Shown here one piece after another: positions 8,472-15,605 of a stretch of 35,619 bases of DNA (positions are counted from its first letter, which is position 1; each line of letters opens with the position of its first letter). The stretch spans positions 1 through 35,619 of the forward strand of contig JAOUFI010000020.1 in assembly GCA_029858305.1 (NCBI GenBank). The letters run 5' to 3'. A program made the position numbers and the translations under genes. Source of the DNA: Candidatus Thorarchaeota archaeon (GTDB taxonomy: Archaea > Asgardarchaeota > Thorarchaeia > Thorarchaeales > Thorarchaeaceae). The notes below the pieces were generated by a model. The model saw nothing but the letters and a program-made list of their open reading frames with translations, had not been told where the DNA came from and ran no database searches.

Positions 8472-8570
8472 AAGATCAAAGTTTCAGAGATTACCTTTCT
8501 CAAATGAGGAATTTATCATCAGAATCTTTTTCGTCATTCAATAAAGTATAGTTATTCATCATGATAGTGA

Positions 8571-8603
8571 CAAAAAAAGAAGGGGGAGGGGGCAAAAGCC
8601 CCC
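8571..8603 (-). terminator. Intrinsic-type terminator of the 1610-aa protease gene
   Basis: Read on the - strand, a GGGGGC-TTTT-GCCCCC hairpin (8603-8588) comes 28 nt after the protease stop and is followed by a T-rich run at 8580-8572. The perfect 6-bp G/C stem with a tetraloop and T-tract is the strongest terminator-like structure in the window. Confidence 0.7.
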
Positions 8604-8631
8604 AAATTATACTAAAGCTACATCACTAGAC

Positions 8632-11600
8632 TTACTTCTTCCTGATAAGGAACAGGATGAGGATGATGACTACACCTACGCCAATACCGCCAACCAAGCC
8701 GATCAGTAATGGATCGATTCCACCAGTTGTTATGGTCGTTGTGGTTGTGGTTGTAGTTGTCGTAGTGACCGGTGGAGTTACCTGGACGTCTCCTGCAGCA
8801 AAGGATGCTGAGAATCCATCAGCAAAGTCACCAGGCCAGTAGCTGGCTGGTGGATTGCCTACTCCACACAGGTATATTTCGTACAGAGTGCCGTTATCAT
8901 AGGTATCCTCGAGCACAAAAGTGTCGAAGTCCAAGCTGTAGGCACGAATTCTGACGATATAGTCGGTGTCAAGCCAACCAACCGCATTCCATTGATAGGA
9001 AGTGGCAGTCGTGTTCTGCTGAAGCAGCATGTACGAATCGCCACCATCATTGCTCAGCCAGACTGAGTAATAGGTAGTATCATCGACATTCCTGTCAGTG
9101 CTAGACCAGGTGATGTTGAAGTGGTTTGTGCTAGTCTCTACAGGCGCATTCACTGTGACATGAGGTGTGAAGTAGTTTCCAATGAAGACATTGGAGATAC
9201 CACCTGTGTAATCAAAGTTGCTTCCCGTATCACTGGATACAAGGATACCAAACGTCTGATTCTGTAGTAGGTAGTAGGTATCGATCATGAAGGTCCTTGT
9301 GTGGTAGGCCCTTGCCGGCTCGAGACCAACTCTAGTATCTACAGTGAGCCAGTACGTAGAAGAGTCGCCTGCATAGTCCATAATTCCAACGACGATGGAA
9401 CCATCCCTGTCAGCTACGAATGAACCAGCTTCTGGATGAGCTCCACTTGTCATGGATGGAGCAACTGCAATCTTATTACCATAGGTACGTTCTGCCATTG
9501 GTACTGTGGACCACCACATCATGACATCACAATCGCTACCGTCAAAGTCGACAGTAACTCGAACGACATCATCTGTCACGATTCCCGCCACGGTCTCCCA
9601 TGCGAAATCATCGGGGTTGATTGGCGAGCCACTAAATGCTGCATCTGGATCACTAGCAGCGACTGTTGGACCAGTACGCTCGACAAGATTTCCGTAGAGG
9701 ATCTTCATCTCCATTGAAGTGATACCAAACTCTGGAATCAGTGGATTGACACCATTGTCCCAAGTGGCGTTCATATAGACGTGGTCACCTACAGCGCTTC
9801 CGCCATCAGTAATCACAGTCTGAGCTGGAACGTCCCTTGCATTCCATCGGAATGTTAGAGTTGGCTCATCAATGGTCTTCAGACCTATGACTTTGATTGT
9901 GAAGGGTTCAGGAATGGTTGATCCATTCAATGCGTTCATAGTGGTGTAGATCATCCATAGACCTGTCCAACCATCAATCTGAGCCATCGCTAGAGCAGTC
10001 GTGTCAGTGTCCTTAACACTGTCAGCTGATGTCGCCCAAGCCCAACCTGTCATGTCGACAATATCGACATCCATGTCAGTGCCTGGATTAGTCCATTCGA
10101 GTCGTGCACATAGATAGTTCACGTCAGAGTCAGTCACGTTAACGATTATGGCAGTATGATCGCTTGAACCGGGAGCATAGGAGGCATCCCATCCAGCGGT
10201 CAGTGTGCCTGGCTCATAGGGTGTGACTTCATCTCCAACATTAGAAACAGGAGTGAAGACAGTGCCGTTTGCAGAATAGGTTGACAAGACGTTGTAGGTG
10301 TATGGCATCTTCCATTCATAGGTACCATTGTCTGCAATGATGAATCCTTGATGGATACCATAGTCAGTACCAGCGCCCACTGTCAGTGTGACGTTTGTAC
10401 CACCTATAGTGCTGTCAATCGCAGCTGCGATGTTAGCATCGTCAGTCAATGACCAGGTCCGTACTGTGACTTGTAGAACGTTGCCAGTGCCGCCATTCAC
10501 GAGGATGATTGGTGCATTCGGGAAGAGAGAGCCTATACCATCTGGTGTAGATAGGTCTATCTTTATCACGTTCGCTGAGTAGGCACCATATGCAATGCGT
10601 GTAAGCTCATTGCCGTATGTACCATTATAGTAGTCAGGAACTCCATTTGGTGGATCAGTATCGGTCCAGTCAAAGACGAAGGCTGACAGAGGTATTCCTC
10701 CACCAGTAACATCATCAAATGCATCGATGTCTCCAGCGATGGAGATGGTTGCATAGGTCGCTGATTGGAAGTTACCATAATTGCCTCCTAGTCCCGTTGC
10801 AAGATCTATCCAGGTGCCACGGTTGGCTTTAGTCGAGGGGTCATAGTACGTGCCCGTAGTGAATCCGAATGTTGTCGATGTGTCTTCAACATAGTGCCTA
10901 TCACTCCACGTAAGGTCTCCAAATGCCCAATTTCCATCGCTGTTAATGGACATTGTGACTGAGTCACCCTCATTGACTAGGCCAAAGAACAAGTTGTAGT
11001 CTGCAAAGTATGGAGCATGTCCAAGAGCAATTGCGCTGTTGTTGATCAGGGCGTCACGCGTGTACGCATACATGTCGTATGCCCAACCTTCATCAACTGC
11101 AGTTGCCCAGTTGTAGCTTGAGTCCATTGTCGAGAACACATATCCAACGTTGTTCTCAATGTAGTTTACTGCTGCAAAGGCATCAACACGACCAGCACCT
11201 TGGGTCAGTCCGTCTAGACCTAAGTCCACTGCGGTGCTCATCATGATAGTCTTGACTTCATCAGGAGCCAGAGTTGGATCTGCGTCCAACATCAGTGCGG
11301 CAACACCAGCCACAAGTGGACAAGCCATTGATGTGCCGGCATAGACAGCATAGTTGTTGCGAGTTCCGAACAGCTTACCATAGTCAGGTACAAGTCCGTA
11401 GTTGTTCCGACCTGGAGCTAGGATATCTGGCTTGGAGTATCCAAGTGTCATTGGGCCTCTAGATGAGAAGTCAGCAATCTGATCAAATCCTTGGTTGTCA
11501 CCATAGGCTGACTCAAAGGTGTGATAGCTTGTTGTTGCGCCAACACTAATGATCTGAGGAACAGTTGGTGGACCACCAGTTGCATAACCAGGGCCGGAGT

Positions 11601-13464
11601 TACCAGCTGAGAAGACCTGGATTGTGCCTGGATATTGAGGACCAAAGAATCCAGGAGTTGCCAGTGCGGCATAGACCAGCGAATAGCGACCCCAGAGCTC
11701 ATAGTACTGTGGAGCAACCCAGCCCCAAGAGTTACTTGATATGTCCATCTGATGGACGCTCTCGTTGTTCCAGCTCCACCAGCCGCCAGAATAATCGAAT
11801 CCAGCAGCATAGAGGAATGAGTTGAACTCAGACACCATGCCAACTGTCATTACACCAGCGATAGTACTGTCAGGTGCAACACCCGGAAGCGCAACACTCG
11901 AACCACCAGGACCTACTGGATATGTAAGGACACCACGACCAGCAATCTGACCAGATACGAAGGTACCGTGTGAGTCACCGTCATACATGATGCCCATACC
12001 TCTACCGTCGCCAGTACGAATACCATTGATCATTCCAAATCCGAAGATATTCATCTCCCAGCAATGAGCAAGGGTACCAAGGCTAAAGCGGAGTCCGTCA
12101 GGATAGTCCTCATACATAATAAGATGCTCAGGATTACCGTCCTTGGTGTAGTACTTACCAGCTGCAAGGTCATCGACAAAGCTCCAATCACCAAGACCCT
12201 CATAGTAGTCACGGTTGGCTGTAACGTTGAAGTCAATACCTGTGTATCTGGAAAGGCGAATAGCGTCCATCCAGAATTCAGTGTGAGCACGAGTTGTGTT
12301 CCAGTCAACGATGGCTATAGTTTTGTTGATAGTGATAATAGGAGCAAATACCTTGGTGTACGGATCATTGCGCTGCTGGAATGCATAACCAGCAGTCAGA
12401 TAGGTCACACCTTGAGAGGTAGCACCACCCATACACTTTGAAGGTTCAGGAATCTCAAGATCCTGCCTAATGACATTGTAGTAGAACTCAGTCAAGTTAG
12501 CTACATTGGGATATGGATGAGCAGTTCCCCACCAAGCATCTAGGTAACCGTCGAACCACCAGTCCAAGTTCGCAAGACCACCCTGGTTGTTGACACGAGG
12601 ACCATCACCATTTACGACATTAGAATAAAATGGATTATCCACCATGCTTGACCAGTTGATGTAGTACTTGCCAGCCTTTTCGTAGCTGAGTAGGTTCCAC
12701 GAGGAGCCTTCATACCAGGCTGTGATGTTCGCTACATTTGTCACATTGACTCTATAGAGTGTGTTTACATAGCCCCAGCCAGTTGCGTCATAGCTTGTCG
12801 GTAGACCATCGGAACCAATGTCGATGGCACCAAAGAGATCTGGATGGCTGAAGTCAGTACCAGTATCAATGGTAGCGACTTTAACACCCGTTCCGTCATA
12901 ACTTAAGGTTTCCCAGACGTCATCAGCACCAATCCAGGGGACAGTTGCCCATGCTTCTGGTTCTTCTATAATTGGTAGGTTGTCAGTAACTGTATTAAAA
13001 TCGTCGTTCGCGCCCTTATAGAGGCGATCGGCGGAAGCAGTCACTACACCCTCATAGTTCTCAAGTGCGACAAGATTCTCGGTTCCTTTTACAAATGCAC
13101 TAGCAATAATTGCAACTCCAAAATCAGCCTTCCAGTTGAATTGGATAATATTCTCTAGACCATCAAGATTTGCGTTCTTTTCTAGAGTGATGAGGATTCC
13201 GACTGCACCGTCATTATTTTTGACGGCATCGGATGCAATTACGCCTGTGTCCCGATAGCTTGCGAGCACAGAGTCGAGAGGTCCATCTACGTCCCTTTCA
13301 ACCAAGTAACGTTGTAAATCCATCATTACTTGTTCAGGAGTAGCGACCTGTGGTGTAGCAACCTGCGGATTTAGGAGTGTTGTCGGTGTAAATGGCACCA
13401 TTACCATACTCATGGTCATGATGACGATACACAACAACACCATATTCTTCTTCAGGTTGTTCAT
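8632..13464 (-). CDS. Giant membrane-anchored S8 (subtilisin-like) serine protease
   Basis: 1610 aa cell-surface protease. An N-terminal signal peptide (LKKNMVLLCIVIMTMSMVMV) is followed by a propeptide-like region to about 150. The triad is Asp200 (TIDTGTDFSHPD), His499 (GDSHGT) and Ser712 (AGTSMACP), with oxyanion Asn622 (SAGNSGP). About 300 residues separate Asp and His, against 30-50 in ordinary subtilisins; the insert is rich in Trp, Tyr and N-glycosylation sequons. About 800 residues of beta-rich repeats follow, including a fibronectin III-like domain near 1435-1530. Then come a Thr-rich stalk and a Gly/Ile/Val membrane helix ending in IRKK. It is set up to degrade protein outside the cell. 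Start: ATG 13464 with GAGGAG ten bases upstream. A terminator follows and a long structured leader precedes it. Confidence 0.93.
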   Translation of the reverse strand: MNNLKKNMVLLCIVIMTMSMVMVPFTPTTLLNPQVATPQVATPEQVMMDLQRYLVERDVDGPLDSVLASYRDTGVIASDAVKNNDGAVGILITLEKNANLDGLENIIQFNWKADFGVAIIASAFVKGTENLVALENYEGVVTASADRLYKGANDDFNTVTDNLPIIEEPEAWATVPWIGADDVWETLSYDGTGVKVATIDTGTDFSHPDLFGAIDIGSDGLPTSYDATGWGYVNTLYRVNVTNVANITAWYEGSSWNLLSYEKAGKYYINWSSMVDNPFYSNVVNGDGPRVNNQGGLANLDWWFDGYLDAWWGTAHPYPNVANLTEFYYNVIRQDLEIPEPSKCMGGATSQGVTYLTAGYAFQQRNDPYTKVFAPIITINKTIAIVDWNTTRAHTEFWMDAIRLSRYTGIDFNVTANRDYYEGLGDWSFVDDLAAGKYYTKDGNPEHLIMYEDYPDGLRFSLGTLAHCWEMNIFGFGMINGIRTGDGRGMGIMYDGDSHGTFVSGQIAGRGVLTYPVGPGGSSVALPGVAPDSTIAGVMTVGMVSEFNSFLYAAGFDYSGGWWSWNNESVHQMDISSNSWGWVAPQYYELWGRYSLVYAALATPGFFGPQYPGTIQVFSAGNSGPGYATGGPPTVPQIISVGATTSYHTFESAYGDNQGFDQIADFSSRGPMTLGYSKPDILAPGRNNYGLVPDYGKLFGTRNNYAVYAGTSMACPLVAGVAALMLDADPTLAPDEVKTIMMSTAVDLGLDGLTQGAGRVDAFAAVNYIENNVGYVFSTMDSSYNWATAVDEGWAYDMYAYTRDALINNSAIALGHAPYFADYNLFFGLVNEGDSVTMSINSDGNWAFGDLTWSDRHYVEDTSTTFGFTTGTYYDPSTKANRGTWIDLATGLGGNYGNFQSATYATISIAGDIDAFDDVTGGGIPLSAFVFDWTDTDPPNGVPDYYNGTYGNELTRIAYGAYSANVIKIDLSTPDGIGSLFPNAPIILVNGGTGNVLQVTVRTWSLTDDANIAAAIDSTIGGTNVTLTVGAGTDYGIHQGFIIADNGTYEWKMPYTYNVLSTYSANGTVFTPVSNVGDEVTPYEPGTLTAGWDASYAPGSSDHTAIIVNVTDSDVNYLCARLEWTNPGTDMDVDIVDMTGWAWATSADSVKDTDTTALAMAQIDGWTGLWMIYTTMNALNGSTIPEPFTIKVIGLKTIDEPTLTFRWNARDVPAQTVITDGGSAVGDHVYMNATWDNGVNPLIPEFGITSMEMKILYGNLVERTGPTVAASDPDAAFSGSPINPDDFAWETVAGIVTDDVVRVTVDFDGSDCDVMMWWSTVPMAERTYGNKIAVAPSMTSGAHPEAGSFVADRDGSIVVGIMDYAGDSSTYWLTVDTRVGLEPARAYHTRTFMIDTYYLLQNQTFGILVSSDTGSNFDYTGGISNVFIGNYFTPHVTVNAPVETSTNHFNITWSSTDRNVDDTTYYSVWLSNDGGDSYMLLQQNTTATSYQWNAVGWLDTDYIVRIRAYSLDFDTFVLEDTYDNGTLYEIYLCGVGNPPASYWPGDFADGFSASFAAGDVQVTPPVTTTTTTTTTTTITTGGIDPLLIGLVGGIGVGVVIILILFLIRKK
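8726..8769. repeat. Thr-codon tract encoding the protease stalk
   Basis: A low-complexity GTT/GGT-rich run (Thr codons ACN on the - strand) encodes about 15 residues that are nearly all Thr, just before the membrane anchor. This looks like an O-glycosylated cell-surface stalk. Such tracts can change in length by slippage. Confidence 0.6.
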
Positions 13465-13478
13465 GTTTCATTTTCTCC

Positions 13479-13571
13479 TCACGCAATTGTAGAGAACAAA
13501 CGCGAACAGAAACATACCGTCTCAGCATGGATGGTATCCTCTGGACGCAACAAAACTTCCAAGTCAATCAT
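13479..13571 (-). CDS. Possible 30-codon upstream ORF in the protease leader
   Basis: ATG at 13571, TGA at 13479-13481. The product begins MIDLEVLLRP and matches nothing I know. The stop codon TGA runs into the GGAG of the Shine-Dalgarno of the 1610-aa protease, 14 nt before its ATG. The uORF start lies in the loop of a perfect hairpin, and a GAGGAGAAA copy lies 15 nt upstream, which is long for an SD. An ORF this short is easily found by chance, so this is a weak call kept for its position. Confidence 0.2.
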   Translation of the reverse strand: MIDLEVLLRPEDTIHAETVCFCSRLFSTIA

Positions 13572-13585
13572 AAGAGGATTGACTT
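13561..13585 (-). promoter_or_regulatory. Perfect 9-bp stem hairpin in the protease leader
   Basis: Arms AAGTCAATC (13561-13569) and GATTGACTT (13577-13585) flank a 7-nt loop. It lies about 100 nt upstream of the protease start, beside a second copy of the GAGGAGAAA ribosome-binding sequence (13584-13592; the functional copy is 13472-13480). It could act as an mRNA structure or as a DNA operator. Confidence 0.4.
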
Positions 13586-13700
13586 TCTCCTCTTCAGCGT
13601 TCTCCACGGGTAGTGTGATTGTCTTCGCGTAGCAGTATCCCTTCTATTAAGCATTGTGCAAGAATTGTACTAGTGAGTGACGATTCTGTCTCCCAAAATC

Positions 13701-13710
13701 TATTTTATAG
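13701..13710 (-). promoter_or_regulatory. Candidate TATA box of the 1610-aa protease; rest of the 441-bp gap
   Basis: The - strand reads GCTATAAAATAG here. Transcription starting about 26 bp downstream would give a leader of roughly 210 nt before ATG 13464. This is the best TATA match in the gene-free stretch 13465-13905. Upstream of it, 13711-13905 is very AT-rich with no ORF or structure that I can support. Confidence 0.4.
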
Positions 13711-13905
13711 CGCCCATAGTGTTTAAAATCGCCATTAATTGTCTATAATATGCAATTTATAATAATAAAGCACTATAGAGCCTCAAAATAGTCAATGTGT
13801 ACCATAATACACCTGCTCTTCAGAAGAAAATCTAAAATCTCAAACATGTATTGACTCCTTTGAAATATAAGTTGATGAGTTGAACAAAGCAAGAGTACGC
13901 ATTTG

Positions 13906-15030
13906 CTAACGAATCATTTTCTTGATTGCATCAACAATCTCATTAGTCATAATGATTGCACCAATCATCTCAATCCTTGGTTCATCAGCTCGCACATCTC
14001 CCACCTCGCGTGCGACTCTTGTCATGGATCTACCAAGACCTTCGATTAGAGAGATAAGTGCCTGCTTTGCAGAATCTTCTTTCTTACAAGACTGAACCTG
14101 CGAAATCAATTCAACAAGATCAGAGATGACACTGTCTGAGACCTCAGAAGCAGTTTCTGCGCGACGAATCAAATCAGCCCACCGATTTTGACTCTCATGT
14201 AGACTCTTTTCGAGTTCCAATAACTTTCCAGTATCCTTCGGTACCACAGGAGCAGATTTGGTGTTTTCAAGGATGAGTCTGAGATCAGCTATTTCTGATT
14301 GTAGAGCTTCAATTGAAAGATCCTTCTCCTGGAGTTGAGCACGAACCTTATTCTCGATGTCTGAAGGCCCACCTTTTGCTTTTAGTTGCTCCTCCATCAA
14401 GGATATTGAATCTTCTCGCTCACCAATCTCGGCCTTGATAGTTTCAAGCTCACCCTCAAGATTAGCCAAGGAGCTTTCCTTCTCCGTGACGAATTCGTTA
14501 AGTCGCTTGTTATCAACTTCCAAGCGCTGGATTGTGTCCTTGGCAAGTTTGGCCTCGTCTTTGGCATTCTTGAGTTCTGTTCTTAGAGCAACAAGATCAG
14601 GTTCTGGGGCTGCAACAATAAAGTGAGCTACAACAGCAAAGAATAGGATACAACCAAATATGTATGCCAAAGAGGTAATAACTGAGCCAAACACCAGATC
14701 TACTAGTAATTGTAAGCCGAGAGAGTAGGTGTTCCATGAACCAAAGCCCCATGGAAATGCACTTGAAGCAGCAAAGAGAATACCAATCAGTACAGCACAC
14801 AGACTGATAATACCAAAGAATACCATGAGGTTGCGTTTGAAGTCTTCTCGTGGAAGATGTCTTTGATAGACCAGAAGGATAATTCCCAGTGCAGCAAGGG
14901 GCAATGCAAAGATGGAGATTGCCAGAATGTCATCCATTGGTGTACCAAGAGTGATTAGTGCTTGAAAACCTACTTGAGTGCCTAAATCAGTCAACTGAAA
15001 GCCTCCCAACTCATATCGATGGTTAGACAT
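13906..15030 (-). CDS. Membrane protein with cytoplasmic coiled coil, unknown function
   Basis: 374 aa. The N-terminal third has membrane helices at about 35-55, 68-90 and a long hydrophobic stretch at 105-140 (one or two helices). Residues about 145-270 form a charged heptad-type coiled coil (LRTELKNAKDEAKLAKDTI onward). A further helical domain follows and ends in MTNEIVDAIKKMIR. No enzyme motif and no family recognised. The open frame reaches TTG 15126, but the added 32 residues are unlike a membrane protein start and would include a hairpin, so I chose ATG 15030. It lies upstream of the giant protease on the same strand, but a 441-bp gap argues against one operon. A scaffold or envelope-organising role is possible. 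Confidence 0.7.
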   Translation of the reverse strand: MSNHRYELGGFQLTDLGTQVGFQALITLGTPMDDILAISIFALPLAALGIILLVYQRHLPREDFKRNLMVFFGIISLCAVLIGILFAASSAFPWGFGSWNTYSLGLQLLVDLVFGSVITSLAYIFGCILFFAVVAHFIVAAPEPDLVALRTELKNAKDEAKLAKDTIQRLEVDNKRLNEFVTEKESSLANLEGELETIKAEIGEREDSISLMEEQLKAKGGPSDIENKVRAQLQEKDLSIEALQSEIADLRLILENTKSAPVVPKDTGKLLELEKSLHESQNRWADLIRRAETASEVSDSVISDLVELISQVQSCKKEDSAKQALISLIEGLGRSMTRVAREVGDVRADEPRIEMIGAIIMTNEIVDAIKKMIR

Positions 15031-15094
15031 TTTGAAGGATAAAACTATTCTGGCAAAACTATGAAAACGCTCAAAAAGTAATGTAGGATGGTCT

Positions 15095-15114
15095 GTCCCC
15101 AAAAAACAGGGGAC
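15095..15114 (-). terminator. Hairpin after the 98-aa gene, weak terminator candidate
   Basis: GTCCCC (15095-15100) and GGGGAC (15109-15114) pair around an 8-nt A/T-rich loop. On the - strand it follows the stop at 15133 by about 18 nt, but no T-run follows the stem. It may end the 98-aa transcript and supports starting the next gene at 15030. Confidence 0.4.
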
Positions 15115-15132
15115 AAGATTTTCCAAAATGCT

Positions 15133-15429
15133 TTATTCTCTCCAGAGCCGGACCTTCTCAGCCTCGTGATCTTCAATCGCCATATCAAGACTCTTGACCA
15201 GTCTCACTGCCTCATCGACTGATAGGAGGAAGGAACCCTTGATATCCCTATCTTCACCGATGGAGAGTCTTACCTTCCCATCATTAATCCATCCTTCTGT
15301 GGTCTTTTCAGGCAGAGCGAGCTGAATCTCAAGCCACGTTCTTCTTGTCTGACCAGTCCCGCGATCATCAAAGAAATGCTTTAGCTGAAGTCGGCGCTCG
15401 TATGTGTATGTTTTACTTGCCAATATCAT
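15133..15429 (-). CDS. Hypothetical protein, 98 aa
   Basis: Small soluble protein, strand-rich in the first 70 residues and with a C-terminal amphipathic helix (VDEAVRLVKSLDMAIEDHEAEK). It contains basic and acidic stretches, no cysteine motif, no signal peptide and no known domain that I recognise. The frame opens at TTG 15438, but ATG 15429 with GGAG three bases upstream is the better start. It is divergent from the 960-aa protease, and its promoter must lie in 15430-15605. The codon pattern and conserved-looking amphipathic helix make it a believable gene. Function unknown. Confidence 0.6.
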   Translation of the reverse strand: MILASKTYTYERRLQLKHFFDDRGTGQTRRTWLEIQLALPEKTTEGWINDGKVRLSIGEDRDIKGSFLLSVDEAVRLVKSLDMAIEDHEAEKVRLWRE

Positions 15430-15500
15430 GCACTCCAATTATTAACCGGATACTACTGTACCTCACACTAATAGAGACCCGAAGCGATTTGTTCCCCTTT

Positions 15501-15582
15501 CTCGGAGTTTCCGAGCTAAGCAAAGAGCGGTTGCGGCAACGTGGTGGCATGCAAGAAAAGCCTTATCTTTACACTGAAGGCT
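15501..15582 (+). promoter_or_regulatory. Structured leader upstream of the 960-aa protease
   Basis: Two perfect hairpins within 82 nt: CTCGGA-GTT-TCCGAG at 15501-15515, and AGCCTT/AAGGCT at 15559-15564 and 15577-15582. The stretch is more G/C-rich than flanking intergenic DNA. It lies between the divergent 98-aa gene and the protease ATG at 15606. It is not tRNA-like. It could be a folded 5' leader or remnants of coding sequence; I cannot decide. Confidence 0.3.
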
Positions 15583-15605
15583 GTCGACATGGAAGGACTT
15601 GCAAA

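Noticed and set aside
8726..8769. GTT/GGT-rich run as a microsatellite or CRISPR-like repeat
   Set aside because: It is Thr codons within a coding region, before a membrane anchor; no spacer pattern.
13334..13567. 77-aa frame overlapping the start of the giant protease
   Set aside because: It is out of frame with the signal peptide and overlaps it; composition is Tyr/His-rich noise. The 30-codon frame in the same leader is kept only for its stop-SD overlap.
15031..15126. N-terminal extension of the coiled-coil membrane protein to TTG 15126
   Set aside because: The added residues cross a hairpin, start with TTG without a Shine-Dalgarno and do not look like the rest of the protein.
15345..15605. 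N-terminal extension of the second protease
   Set aside because: It would put 87 residues before a clean signal peptide and overlap the divergent 98-aa gene.
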